A stretch of 28,527 nt of DNA from DASPXY01 sp038227745 (GCA_038227745.1 JBBRPS010000025.1:1-28527), one strand, 5' to 3'. Positions 8,801 through 17,050 are shown, counted from the stretch's first letter. Notes: generated by a model from the sequence alone, not told the origin. Numbers and translations: made by a program.

Positions 8801-11191
8801 TTAGGGCGCGACCGCCGGCCGCCTGGCGAGCCGCTCCAGGGCTGCCCGCGCCTCGCGCGTCAAGCGGGCCGCGGTCACCCCGCCGGCCAGCCCCTCCAGC
8901 ACCCGCTGCGCTGCCCGCGACCCAATCCGCTCCAGCACCTGGACCGCCCGGAGCCCGCGCAACGGTTCGCCTTCCAGCGGCGCGGCCGGCGCCAGCGCGG
9001 CCAGCACGCCTTCGACCCTCCGCTTCGTCTCGATGGGCGGCCCGGCCTTCAGTGCCTCCCGCAGCGCCGGCTCCGCCCGCTCGCCCAGCGCTCGCAACTT
9101 CCGCTCGGCCGCCCGGCGCGCCGCGAACTGGGCGCTGTCCAGGTCGCGCAACAGCGCCTGTGTCATCTCGGGCGGGGCCGGCTGCACGGGCCGCAACCGC
9201 CCTTGCAGCAAGGGTACGGCCCTTTCCGGGTCGGCCGCGAGCTGCCACACGGCGCCGTAGGCCCGTGCCGCATCCGCGCCGGCCAGGTCCACCCACAGCG
9301 CCTCCGCCCGGGCGGCGGTGAGCCGCCCGCGGCGCCCGCCGCCCCCGAGGGTCGCGTCCCACAGGCGGTTGGGGATGCGGTGGACCTGGTCGCGCGGGCG
9401 GGCCGGCCGGGGCAAGCGGGCGGCGACCCGGGCCGCCCCCGGCTCCCACAGCGCCATTTCCTCGAACCCGGTCACAAACGCCAGGAGCTTCCCGTCCGGC
9501 GAGTAGCCGACCGGGTGGGCCGCTTTCTCAGGGAGCTTGCGGTCTTCGACCGCCGCCCCCGTGGCGGTGTCGTGGAGGGTGACGCCGGGCTGGCCGATAC
9601 GGGAGGCGGTGACCACGACGCGGCCGTCGGGCCGGAAGAAAAGGAACGGCGACCAGGTCTTGCCCGGCGCCTCCCAGAGGAGCTTGCCGCCGTCGGCGTC
9701 CCAACAGCGCAGCTTCAAATCCAGGTGGACGGCGGCGAGCCGCTTGCCGTCGGCCGACAGCGCCACGACCGGGTCGAAGAAACGCTGCCGGATCGGCCGC
9801 TCCTCCGACCACAGCGCGCGGAACTTCCCGGTCGGCAGGTCCCAGATGGCCACGCGATGGACGTCCTGGTTGCCGGTGGAGTCCGCGACGGCGACCCAGT
9901 GCTCGTCGGCGGAGAAGGCCGCCCCCCAGGGCGAGGACCGGCCCAGCGGCAGCGTCCGCTCGAGCTTCGCCCGGGCCACGTCCCACAACTCCAGCCGGTA
10001 GCCCTCCGGCTCGCGGAAGCGGCTGAGCAGGAGTAGCGTCCCCCGAGGCGACAGCCAGAGGCGGTACGCGGGGCCGCCTGGGAGCCGGCGGACCGTCAAA
10101 AGGACGCCGGTCTGGGCGTCGAACCGCCGGACGGTCAGGTCGGGACTGACGGCGACGACCTCCTTGCCGTCGGCACTGACGGCGATGTGGGCGTCGGGCG
10201 CGCGCTGGCGGAGGGTCCCCAGGCGGGCGAGGGCGGTGGCCGGGAGCGGGTCGCCGTGCAGGTCCGTGCGCCCCGCGGGTCGCGGCCCTGCGGGAGTGGG
10301 GGCCGCGGCCCGCGGCGGCTGCGCTCCTCCGCGGTCACCACTCGGCGAGACCGCGAGCCCCGCCGCGACTGTCAGGGGCACGAGCAGCGCCACGAGTTGC
10401 AGCCGCACGGCTGCGAAGACGACAAGCGGGCCGCGCGCCAGCGCCAGCACCCGAGCCGGCACAGCGCTCGTGGCACCGCCGCCGCCGAACGACGCGATGG
10501 CATTGAGGGTCGAGTCAAGGAGGGCCGCTGGCACGGCGGCCAGGGTGGCGCCCTGGGCGAGGGCAGCAGCGGTGAGGGCTGCGGACAGCGAGACGCCGCG
10601 GCGGGCGCGGCGGGCGCGGAGGCGCTCGCGGGCAAAGGCGAGTCGGGCGGACAAGGTGCCGTCCTTCCAGCCGAGTTCGCGGGCGGCTTCGGCTTTGCTT
10701 TTTCCCTCCAGGCAGCACAGGACGAACGGCGCCCGGTACTTCTCCGGCAACCGCCGCACCTCTTCGTCCAGGATCGCTTGTACCTCCCGGAGTGCCGCCT
10801 CGGTCACCGGGCAGGGCGCGGTGCGCTCCAACGGGCATTCGCGGGCTCGGCGGCGGGCCGCGGTGACCTTGGCGCGCGTGGCGATGCGGTAGGCGACGCC
10901 GTACAGCCAGCTCGCGACCGCCGCGCGCTTGCGGATGGAGGCGGCGTTGCGCGCCAGGACCAGGAAGGCGGCCTGGAAGGAGTCTTCGGCGTCCTGCTCG
11001 TGGTGCAGCACCCGCCGGCAGACGCCCCACACGAGCGGGCCGTGGCGCTGGACCAGGGCGGTGAAAGCGGCCTGGTCGCCCTTGGCGGCGTAGCGGCGCA
11101 GCAGTTCAGTGTCGCTGGCTTCGCGGGCCGCGTGCGCGTGGATGAGGTCGCGGACGTGTCGGAGGATGGTGTCGGTCTGGATGGCAGCCAC
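8801..11191 (-). CDS. ECF RNA polymerase sigma factor with membrane segment and WD40-like C-terminal extension
   Basis: The first 200 residues are an ECF sigma factor. Region 2 includes LVQRHGPLVWGVCRRVL and AEDSFQAAFLVL; region 4 includes LPEKYRAPFVLCCLEGKSK and the helix-turn-helix ELGWKDGTLSARLAFARERL. A hydrophobic stretch (about 255-277, LQLVALLVPLTVAAGLAV) would cross the membrane. Several WD40-like blades follow (IAVSADGKEVVAVSPD, LELWDVARAKL, VAIWDLPTGK, LRCWDADGGKLLW), then a helical C-terminal region. This matches the large planctomycete ECF group with WD40 tails (ECF01-Gob type in my recollection). The tail would act as a built-in sensor in place of an anti-sigma factor, and none is encoded nearby. 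I chose the GTG at 11191 because AGGAGG lies nine bases before it; a GTG at 11212 has no such site. Confidence 0.9.
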   Translation of the reverse strand: MAAIQTDTILRHVRDLIHAHAAREASDTELLRRYAAKGDQAAFTALVQRHGPLVWGVCRRVLHHEQDAEDSFQAAFLVLARNAASIRKRAAVASWLYGVAYRIATRAKVTAARRRARECPLERTAPCPVTEAALREVQAILDEEVRRLPEKYRAPFVLCCLEGKSKAEAARELGWKDGTLSARLAFARERLRARRARRGVSLSAALTAAALAQGATLAAVPAALLDSTLNAIASFGGGGATSAVPARVLALARGPLVVFAAVRLQLVALLVPLTVAAGLAVSPSGDRGGAQPPRAAAPTPAGPRPAGRTDLHGDPLPATALARLGTLRQRAPDAHIAVSADGKEVVAVSPDLTVRRFDAQTGVLLTVRRLPGGPAYRLWLSPRGTLLLLSRFREPEGYRLELWDVARAKLERTLPLGRSSPWGAAFSADEHWVAVADSTGNQDVHRVAIWDLPTGKFRALWSEERPIRQRFFDPVVALSADGKRLAAVHLDLKLRCWDADGGKLLWEAPGKTWSPFLFFRPDGRVVVTASRIGQPGVTLHDTATGAAVEDRKLPEKAAHPVGYSPDGKLLAFVTGFEEMALWEPGAARVAARLPRPARPRDQVHRIPNRLWDATLGGGGRRGRLTAARAEALWVDLAGADAARAYGAVWQLAADPERAVPLLQGRLRPVQPAPPEMTQALLRDLDSAQFAARRAAERKLRALGERAEPALREALKAGPPIETKRRVEGVLAALAPAAPLEGEPLRGLRAVQVLERIGSRAAQRVLEGLAGGVTAARLTREARAALERLARRPAVAP

Positions 11192-11317
11192 GGAACAGTC
11201 CCTCCTGCGCACGGCGACCGCCGCCGCTCGCCGCGGCGGAGCGGGCGCCCTCTACCCTACATAGTGCAGGGCCGGGCTGGAAGGGTATGCTTTCCCGAGT
11301 GCAATCCTCTCGGCGGC

Positions 11318-11421
11318 TCAAGGTCGGCGGGGCGGGGACGACGTCAGGCGCTCCAATGCTGCCCGCGCCGCGCGCGTCAGCCGCGCCTCGGGCGCCCCAC
11401 TGGCCAGCATCTCCAGCCTGC
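11318..11421 (-). pseudogene. Remnant of the C terminus of a WD40/ECF-type protein
   Basis: The minus-strand translation LEMLASGAPEARLTRAARA followed by ALERL closely matches the C terminus of the sigma factor at 8801-11191 (LEGLAGGVTAARLTREARA, then ALERL). Nothing upstream in this frame continues the homology, so this is a 3' scrap of a related gene lying just upstream of the intact one. It abuts another gene fragment on the opposite strand. Confidence 0.6.
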
Positions 11422-11757
11422 GTGGAGGTCGAGGTGGAGGTGCTAGACGTGACGGAGGACGAGGCGCAGGCGCTGCTGTTGAGCATCGACCCGCTGGCGG
11501 CGCTGGCGGAGAGGCAGGAGCAGATCCACGCGCAGCTGCTGGAGCTGGCGCCGCCGGTGCCGGAGGAGTTGCAGGCCGCGTGGCGGGCGGAGGCCGAGGC
11601 GGCGCTGGCGGCGGTGTAGGAGAAGGGCAAGGACGGGCCGGAAGCGGTGCCGGAGCAGTTCCTGATCCTGGTGACGTGCCGCGACGAGGGGCAGCAGGTC
11701 GAACTGCTCCAACAGTTCCGCCGTGACGGCCTGGACTGCCGTGCCCTGCTGTCGTGA
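11422..11757 (+). pseudogene. 3' fragment of a ParB-like domain protein with an internal stop
   Basis: In one frame the sequence encodes VLDVTEDEAQALLLSIDPL and AALAERQEQIHAQLLEL, then PEQFLILVTCRDEGQQVELL and QQFRRDGLDCRALLS before a TGA at 11755. This matches my memory of the C-terminal half of ParB-domain proteins that often sit beside DNA methylase genes. The N-terminal ParB domain is missing. A TAG at 11617-11619 interrupts the frame without a frameshift. No start codon with a ribosome binding site is seen. It is a truncated, decayed gene. The 157 bases that follow, up to 11915, hold nothing recognisable. Confidence 0.65.
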
Positions 11758-11914
11758 GTCCACACTCCCACGGGATGACCATCCGCTCATCTCGCCGCGG
11801 CATACGATACCAGGGGAGTGCCGTTCGGGGCAAAACCTTTCGACCCCGGTGATCGCCGACAAAGGTCCGCGCCCCGTTCAGGGACCACCGGCTCTTCCCG
11901 GCGTCTGGAGAGCC

Positions 11915-12223
11915 TTATGTGCTACCGGTGCGGGGGCGACGTTGAAAGGTGAAGGACTGGACGACGAGTACCCCGTCCCCAGCGTGGTCGTCGTGTACCA
12001 CGAAGCGGCAGACGATGATGTACCGCCCGTCATCCGCTTCGAGGTCCACGTAGTAGGCGAAGCAGCCGTCGGCGTCCGCGGCGCGGACATGGCGGCACTC
12101 GTCGGCCCGCTCGGGCAGGTCCTCGTGTAACCAGGCGAGCAGGCGGAGCAATTCGCGGCGTGTCAGTCCGGCGGCACTGATGAGCTTGCCGACGGTCCTA
12201 ACCACCCGAAGCTTGTAACTCAC
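11915..12223 (-). CDS. Small hypothetical protein, downstream partner of a two-gene unit
   Basis: This protein of about 102 residues begins VSYKLRVVRTVGKLISAAGL from a GTG at 12223, with GGAGGAG seven bases before it inside the upstream gene. It has an N-terminal helical part (LTRRELLRLLAWLHEDLPE) and a C-terminal run of beta strands (DGCFAYYVDLEADDGRYI, VCRFVVHDDH). The size, helix-then-sheet pattern and 26-base overlap with the gene before it recall type II toxin-antitoxin pairs with a RelE/ParE-like second gene. I cannot identify catalytic residues, so that is only a suggestion. It could equally be an uncharacterised conserved protein. Confidence 0.6.
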   Translation of the reverse strand: MSYKLRVVRTVGKLISAAGLTRRELLRLLAWLHEDLPERADECRHVRAADADGCFAYYVDLEADDGRYIIVCRFVVHDDHAGDGVLVVQSFTFQRRPRTGST

Positions 12224-12713
12224 GGAGCCACTCCTCCATGTCGATCACGTCCCCGCGCTCGCTGTCCGCCTGGGCCTGCGCGAGCACCTGTGGATCAACC
12301 CGCAGGGCGTCGCTCGCATCCCAGGGCAGTTCCGTGGCGGCGAGTTCCTGGCGGAGCCGGTCGGCCTCCAGCCGCAGGCTGACGGGGGGGCCGACAGAGT
12401 CGGGGGCCGCTTTCAAGGCGTCCTCGGCAAGGGCCAGGGCACCGGCCATTACGTCACGGACGTACTCGCGCAGCGGGGGGTCGTCCTTGGCGGCCGCGTG
12501 GAGGCGCTCCTGGGCGGCGTTCCAGAGCGCGCGGGCGTCGCGTGCCAGCCGGCAGGCCATCTGGGCGGCCTCCTCGGCCAGCCGGCGGAGCGGGCCTTGC
12601 TCCTCGGGGTGGCCCCCTTCGAGGCGAGCACAGCGGAGGACATCGACCAGTTCGCCCAGGTATTGCGAGCGGGCGCGCGCCGTTCGGGCGGGGAGGGTAT
12701 GGGTAAGCGTCAT
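12198..12713 (-). CDS. Hypothetical helical protein, upstream partner of a two-gene unit
   Basis: This 171-residue protein is strongly helical and rich in Ala, Arg, Glu and Leu. It has no signal peptide, no membrane segment and no motif I recognise. The middle part (EEAAQMACRLARDARALWNA) looks like a helical bundle. The C terminus (ADSERGDVIDMEEWLRELQ) resembles the short acidic tails with which antitoxins contact their toxins, and the next gene overlaps its end by 26 bases. The ATG at 12713 has only a weak ribosome binding site. The coupling with the downstream gene is clear; the function is not. Confidence 0.6.
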   Translation of the reverse strand: MTLTHTLPARTARARSQYLGELVDVLRCARLEGGHPEEQGPLRRLAEEAAQMACRLARDARALWNAAQERLHAAAKDDPPLREYVRDVMAGALALAEDALKAAPDSVGPPVSLRLEADRLRQELAATELPWDASDALRVDPQVLAQAQADSERGDVIDMEEWLRELQASGG

Positions 12714-13435
12714 GAAGGTTTCTCGCGTCTCTGCGGGGCGGCTTCAAGGGAACGCGGGGGCTCTCGTCTCACCGGCACGGACCGTGGGGCCTGCCGCCGG
12801 TCGGCAGAGTCGGCTGGGCCATCCACCGCCCCTACGGCGGAGGCTGGTCGTGACCTGCCTTTATTATATGGCAGGCGCTTTCCCGGCAGAATGTTTCTGG
12901 GAAGAGGAAGGACCGAGTTGGTCCCGGTTCTGTCCGGTTGCCCATCGCCCCCTATCTGCATCCCCGGCCGAGGCCGGCGGGAGCGACTTTCCCCGTAAAG
13001 CAAATAAACAAAGGTACTTGCGTAAAGCGTCACTAGCCTCTACTCGGATACGTGAGGGGCGGACCTGCCGACACTCCGTCGTGTCAGGAAGGTCTCGGGA
13101 ACCGATTTTCTAGTTTGCCGCTCCGGAATCGGGTTCCTGACACCTTCTCGCCTCTGCCCGGAACGCGCTGCCGGTGACATCGCTCCCCAGACAGATTTCG
13201 CCGAAGCGGCGGAATCGGCACCTGCCCGCTCGGCCGCATAGTCGATCGTGGGCTGGCTGCCCTTGCCCGCGACAGGCTAGGGGCGCAGAATGGAAGGGGA
13301 AAGCGTCCAGTTCCGGGGAGATCCGGCGCGACGGGCCGGCCGCGATACCGCAGCGCAAAGAGACGCGGGGGGCGCGGCCGAGCGAACTCGATCGAGGAGG
13401 TAGCGCGGACGCCCAAGGAGGGGACGCAGGGGGCC
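12714..13435. other. Long intergenic region with AT-rich patches, left edge of the accessory island
   Basis: I find no convincing gene in these 722 bases. Three things stand out. A small hairpin, CCTGCC and GGCAGG around a 10-base AT loop, lies at 12854-12875. An AT-rich stretch at about 12997-13035 is unlike the surrounding GC-rich DNA and may hold promoter elements. A larger inverted repeat lies at 13081-13143. The Shine-Dalgarno-like AAGGAGG at 13415-13421 precedes the glycosylase gene. Confidence 0.5.
13081..13143. repeat. Inverted repeat with GTGTCAGGAA ends
   Basis: GTGTCAGGAA (13081-13090) is repeated in inverse at 13134-13143 (TTCCTGACAC). Inner parts also pair (ACCGATT at 13101-13107 with AATCGG at 13127-13132). 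It looks like a palindromic repeat of REP type. It lies between the two-gene unit and the restriction-modification operon, near where the island would begin. Confidence 0.65.
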
Positions 13436-14185
13436 ATGAGCAAGTTGACCGTGCAACTTCTGGGGCGCGCGCCTCCCAGGCGGCGTTCGAGTCGGTGGCC
13501 CGATACGTTCGAGGCGATCGCCGACCGCCTGGTCGCGGCGTACGGTGTGCCGGCGCTGGGTAACTTTCACGACCCGGTGAAGGAGATCTTCTACATCATC
13601 CTATCCGCCCGCACGACCGATGCTCAATACCGCCGCACTCATCGCGCCCTGCGGGCGAAGTTCCCCCGACTCGCCGACCTGGCCGCCGCGAATGTGGAGG
13701 ACGTTCTGCCGTGCATTGCCGGCGGCGGCCTGGCGAACAAACGGGCGTCGCAGGTGCGACGTCTGGCGTCGCGGTTGCTTGCAGACCTCGGGCGCAACCC
13801 CTCGGCCCGGCTCAAGGCGATGTCGGCGCAGGATGTCTACGCCTACCTTATCGCCCTGCCGGGCATGGGACCGAAGTCGGCCCTCTGCGTGATGATGTAT
13901 AGCCTGGGCCACGACGCCTTCCCCGTGGACGCGAACGTGCAGCGCATCGCCAGCCGCGTCGGGGCGATCCCCGCAGGCCTCAAGCACTACCAGGCGCAGC
14001 AGCGCCTTCCCCCCCTCCTGCCATCGGGCAGGAGCAAGGAGTTGCACATCGGCCTGGTGGTTCACGGGCGGACGACGTGCTTGCCCCGCAAGCCTCGCTG
14101 TGAAGGATGCGCGATCGCCGACCTGTGTGCGTTCGGAAAAAAGCACATCGAACGTCTTCGAGGATGCAGAAGTGGCCAGGGCTAA
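13436..14185 (+). CDS. HhH-GPD DNA glycosylase with iron-sulfur cluster (endonuclease III/MIG type)
   Basis: This 249-residue protein belongs to the endonuclease III superfamily. It has SARTTDAQY near the N terminus, the helix-hairpin-helix loop LPGMGPKSA with Lys147, and the catalytic loop FPVDANVQR with Asp165. The 18-residue Lys-Asp spacing is the same as Lys120-Asp138 in E. coli Nth. Near the C terminus is a cluster motif C215-x6-C222-x2-C225-x5-C231, again with the Nth spacing. The enzyme should remove damaged or mismatched bases and cut the strand. It is the first gene of an operon and overlaps the cytosine methyltransferase gene by 14 bases. This points to repair of T:G mismatches from deaminated 5-methylcytosine, as for MIG beside M.MthTI. 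An ordinary oxidised-base activity cannot be excluded. Confidence 0.9.
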   Translation: MSKLTVQLLGRAPPRRRSSRWPDTFEAIADRLVAAYGVPALGNFHDPVKEIFYIILSARTTDAQYRRTHRALRAKFPRLADLAAANVEDVLPCIAGGGLANKRASQVRRLASRLLADLGRNPSARLKAMSAQDVYAYLIALPGMGPKSALCVMMYSLGHDAFPVDANVQRIASRVGAIPAGLKHYQAQQRLPPLLPSGRSKELHIGLVVHGRTTCLPRKPRCEGCAIADLCAFGKKHIERLRGCRSGQG

Positions 14186-16166
14186 GGGGCGCAAGCATGG
14201 GAGGCCGATCGCCATCGATCTGTTCTGTGGCGCCGGCGGCATGTCGCTCGGGTTCGAGCAGGCCGGTTTCGACGTCCTTCTCGGCGTCGAAATGGACGGG
14301 CACCATGCTGCGGTCCACGAGAGGAACTTCCCGCACGCCAAGCTCCTCCGCACCTCGGTTGTGTCCCTGACCGCAGCCGACCTCTACGCCGAACTCGGTG
14401 GCCAACACGAGGTGGACTTGGTCTTCGGCGGCCCTCCCTGCCAGGGGTTCAGTCACATGGGGCTGCGCGACGTCGAGGATCCCCGAAACACGCTCGTGGA
14501 CCACTTCGCCCGCTTGGTGGCGGAACTCCGCCCCAAGGCGTTCGTGATGGAGAACGTGCCTGGGATGCAGTCCGGCGACACGCGGCCGATCCTGGCCCGG
14601 GTCGTCGGCCTCCTGGAGATCGCCGGCTACAACATGACGATGCCGCTCCGCGTTCTCGACGCCAGCGAGTTCGGCGTGCCTCAGAAACGGAAGCGGCTGT
14701 TCCTCCTCGGCGTGCGGCAGGACGTGGCCGACAGCATCCCCTATCCCGCGCGGCCTTGCCCGGGACAGCCTCCTCGGCCGACCGTGTGGGAAGCCATTGC
14801 CGACCTGCCCGGGGTGGAGGAGTGCGAGGAACTGTTCCGGTCGGACGAGACGGCCTACGACCGACAGCCCGAGACCGACTACGCTAAAGTGGCCCGGGGG
14901 GTCCTGGACGACCCCTCCGATTTCTCCTACCCCCGCGAATGGCGGCGCGACAGGTGTACCGGCTGCCTGCGCATCCGCCACGCCGCCAAGGCGCTCGAGC
15001 TCTACGCGGCCACGCCCCCCGGCCAGGCGGTCCCCGGACACAAACTGCCCCGGCTCGACCCCAACGGAATCTGCCCGACTCTTCGGGCCGGTTCGGACTC
15101 GACCCACGGTTCGTACACGGCACCCAGGCCGATCCATCCGTTTCAGCCCCGGTGCATCACGGCGAGGGAAGCCGCGCGCCTGCACGGCTTCCCGGACTGG
15201 TTCGCCTTCTACCCCTTGAAGTGGCACGCCTACCGCCAGATCGGGAACGCCGTCTGCCCTCCGGTGGCCCGGGCCGTCGGAAGTGAAATCGTGCGCATCC
15301 TGAGCCACACCCCGACGAAGCCGGGCGAAGTGTTGCGCCTGTCCGAGGACTTCGAGTTGCCCGAGGACAGGCCGCGAACTCTCCGCCGGATCCCCCAGAT
15401 CCTCAACTACCCGCCCGTCGTGCGGCACCTGTTCGAGCGCGCCTACGACGAGAAAGCCGGTCGGCTTTGGCGGGGGCGGTTCACGTTCGGCGATGTGCAG
15501 GAGGCCATCGCGGCCACGGGCGTCAACCTCTTCTGGACACGGGCCGACACGTTCCTCCAGGAGATTGCCCGGAGCCGGAACATCCGCCAGATTTTGGAGC
15601 CCTGCCTGGTCCACGGCTACAGCATCCGGCCGGTTAGTTGCCGCGAGTTCATCGGGGAATTCGTCCCCGCCGGAGAGCCGGGGACGGTAGACGACAAAGA
15701 CGCCATCCACGTGCGGAGCCGGGACGTGGCCGGCGCCATCCTCGGTGCGCCCGCCGAGCCGGTCGTCGCCCACGACCCCCTCTCTCTGTCGACTCTGCTC
15801 GCGGAAGAAGTGGTCGTCGCTTCCCTCTGGGGGGAGCGCAGGTTGCGCGTGGAAGTGGGTCCCTTGGCCGCCCGCGACGGCAGCGGGCACTCGGCCTCGT
15901 ACCAGGTGCGCAACGGAAAGGTCATCGTGGGGCACGGTTGTCTGCTGGTTTCCCCGCCCGGAACTGTACTGACCAAGGCGAAGATTGGTCGGTTCGCCAA
16001 GGCGGCCGAGGCCGCTGAAGTGTTGGTCTTCGTTCCCGTCACCGCCCGCCACATCCTCGCCATCCGGTTCGAGGGGTGCATGGACAGCCCGCGCGAGGCG
16101 TGCCGGAAAGTCTACGAGATCGCGGGGGGGCCTGGCGCCTCCCTCTTCGAGGAGGGAGGCCAGTGA
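14172..16166 (+). CDS. DNA (cytosine-5-)-methyltransferase of a type II restriction-modification system
   Basis: Residues 1-375 carry the cytosine-C5 methyltransferase motifs in order: motif I DLFCGAGGMSLGFEQAGF (SAM binding), motif IV GGPPCQGFS with the catalytic Cys90, motif VI VMENVPG, motif VIII VPQKRKRLF, motif IX RCITAREAARLHGFPDWF and motif X AYRQIGNAVCPPVA. The target recognition region lies between VIII and IX and contains RCTGCLRIRH. About 290 further residues follow that I cannot assign; they may help in sequence recognition or bind the nuclease. I chose the GTG at 14172, with GAGGAT nine bases upstream, giving a 14-base overlap with the glycosylase gene; a GTG at 14100 is an alternative. 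The enzyme protects host sites from the nuclease encoded next. The recognition sequence cannot be read from the protein. Confidence 0.95.
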   Translation: MARAKGRKHGRPIAIDLFCGAGGMSLGFEQAGFDVLLGVEMDGHHAAVHERNFPHAKLLRTSVVSLTAADLYAELGGQHEVDLVFGGPPCQGFSHMGLRDVEDPRNTLVDHFARLVAELRPKAFVMENVPGMQSGDTRPILARVVGLLEIAGYNMTMPLRVLDASEFGVPQKRKRLFLLGVRQDVADSIPYPARPCPGQPPRPTVWEAIADLPGVEECEELFRSDETAYDRQPETDYAKVARGVLDDPSDFSYPREWRRDRCTGCLRIRHAAKALELYAATPPGQAVPGHKLPRLDPNGICPTLRAGSDSTHGSYTAPRPIHPFQPRCITAREAARLHGFPDWFAFYPLKWHAYRQIGNAVCPPVARAVGSEIVRILSHTPTKPGEVLRLSEDFELPEDRPRTLRRIPQILNYPPVVRHLFERAYDEKAGRLWRGRFTFGDVQEAIAATGVNLFWTRADTFLQEIARSRNIRQILEPCLVHGYSIRPVSCREFIGEFVPAGEPGTVDDKDAIHVRSRDVAGAILGAPAEPVVAHDPLSLSTLLAEEVVVASLWGERRLRVEVGPLAARDGSGHSASYQVRNGKVIVGHGCLLVSPPGTVLTKAKIGRFAKAAEAAEVLVFVPVTARHILAIRFEGCMDSPREACRKVYEIAGGPGASLFEEGGQ

Positions 16167-17050
16167 GCAAGAAGAAGGGCGATGAGTCGCCCGGCAGCCA
16201 GCCCGCAGCCGAGAAGAACCTCGACCCCGCAGCCGGCACCGAGGCCGAGAAGAAGGCCACCAGGTACGCCGGCATCCTGTCGCGGATCTTCAACGCCCAC
16301 TACAAACCGGGAGTCACCTCCTTCGACTTCGAGCGTGCCGAGATCGAGCAGGCGGCCCGCGAGTTGGGGTTGGACCTGCCGAAGAACCTCGGGGACCTGA
16401 TCTACAGTTTCCGCTTCAGGACGGCCCTCCCGGAGGAGATCTCGCAAACGGCCCCGGCGGGCCAGGAATGGTTGATCCTCCTGGCCGGGCGGGGACGCTA
16501 CCGCATGGCCCTGAAGAAGATCAACCGCATCCTGCCGAGCCCGAACCACTACCAGATCAAGATCCCCGACGCGACACCCGAGATCATCGCCAGGTACGCC
16601 CTCGGCGATGAGCAGGCCCTCTTGGCGAAGGTCCGGTACAACCGCCTCATCGACATTTTCTTGCGGGTAACGGCGTACTCCCTCCAGAATCACCTGCGAA
16701 CGACGGTGCCCGACATGGGGCAGATCGAGACCGACGAGGTCTACGTCGCCGTGCGCAACACGGGTCAGCAGTTCATCGTCCCCGTGCAGGCCAAGGGGGG
16801 GAACGACCAGATCGGCGCGGTGCAGACCCACCAGGATCTGGCGCTGTGCCGGCATGCCTTTCCGGACCTGAGTCCCCGTCCCGTGGCGGTGCAGTTCCAG
16901 AAGGACGAAAAGGGCGAGGTCATCGTGATGTTCGAGTTAGTGGAGGACGGTGACGAGGTGAAGGTGGTGGACGAGAGGCACTACCGCTTGGTGCCGGCCG
17001 AGGCCATCAGTAAGGAGGATCTGGAGACGATGGCCCGGGCGAGCGACTGA
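16163..17050 (+). CDS. Predicted type II restriction endonuclease (PD-(D/E)XK-like)
   Basis: This protein of about 295 residues starts at the GTG at 16163, which overlaps the methyltransferase stop by four bases (GTGA) and follows GGAGGGAGG. A charged N terminus is followed by a helical region (YAGILSRIFNAHY). A segment at 187-211 fits a PD-(D/E)XK core: QIETDEVYVAV with Asp191, and VPVQAKGG with Gln209-x-Lys211, so Gln replaces the usual acidic residue as in some nucleases of this fold. After this comes GAVQTHQDLALCRHAFP. The tight coupling to a cytosine methyltransferase is the main reason to call it the cognate nuclease. I do not recognise a named enzyme, and the cut site is unknown. Confidence 0.8.
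   Translation: MSKKKGDESPGSQPAAEKNLDPAAGTEAEKKATRYAGILSRIFNAHYKPGVTSFDFERAEIEQAARELGLDLPKNLGDLIYSFRFRTALPEEISQTAPAGQEWLILLAGRGRYRMALKKINRILPSPNHYQIKIPDATPEIIARYALGDEQALLAKVRYNRLIDIFLRVTAYSLQNHLRTTVPDMGQIETDEVYVAVRNTGQQFIVPVQAKGGNDQIGAVQTHQDLALCRHAFPDLSPRPVAVQFQKDEKGEVIVMFELVEDGDEVKVVDERHYRLVPAEAISKEDLETMARASD

Noticed and set aside
11318..11833. A 171-residue minus-strand gene rich in Pro and Ala
   Set aside because: Only its last 30 or so residues have homology (to the sigma factor's C terminus); the rest is the antisense of a ParB-like remnant.
12498..13113. Plus-strand open frames over the two-gene unit and the following gap
   Set aside because: Low-complexity Arg/Ser/Gly translations without a start signal; they overlap the better-supported minus-strand genes.
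13980..16052. A 690-residue open frame antisense to the methyltransferase gene
   Set aside because: No recognisable motifs and no ribosome binding site; the opposite strand carries all the methyltransferase motifs in order.
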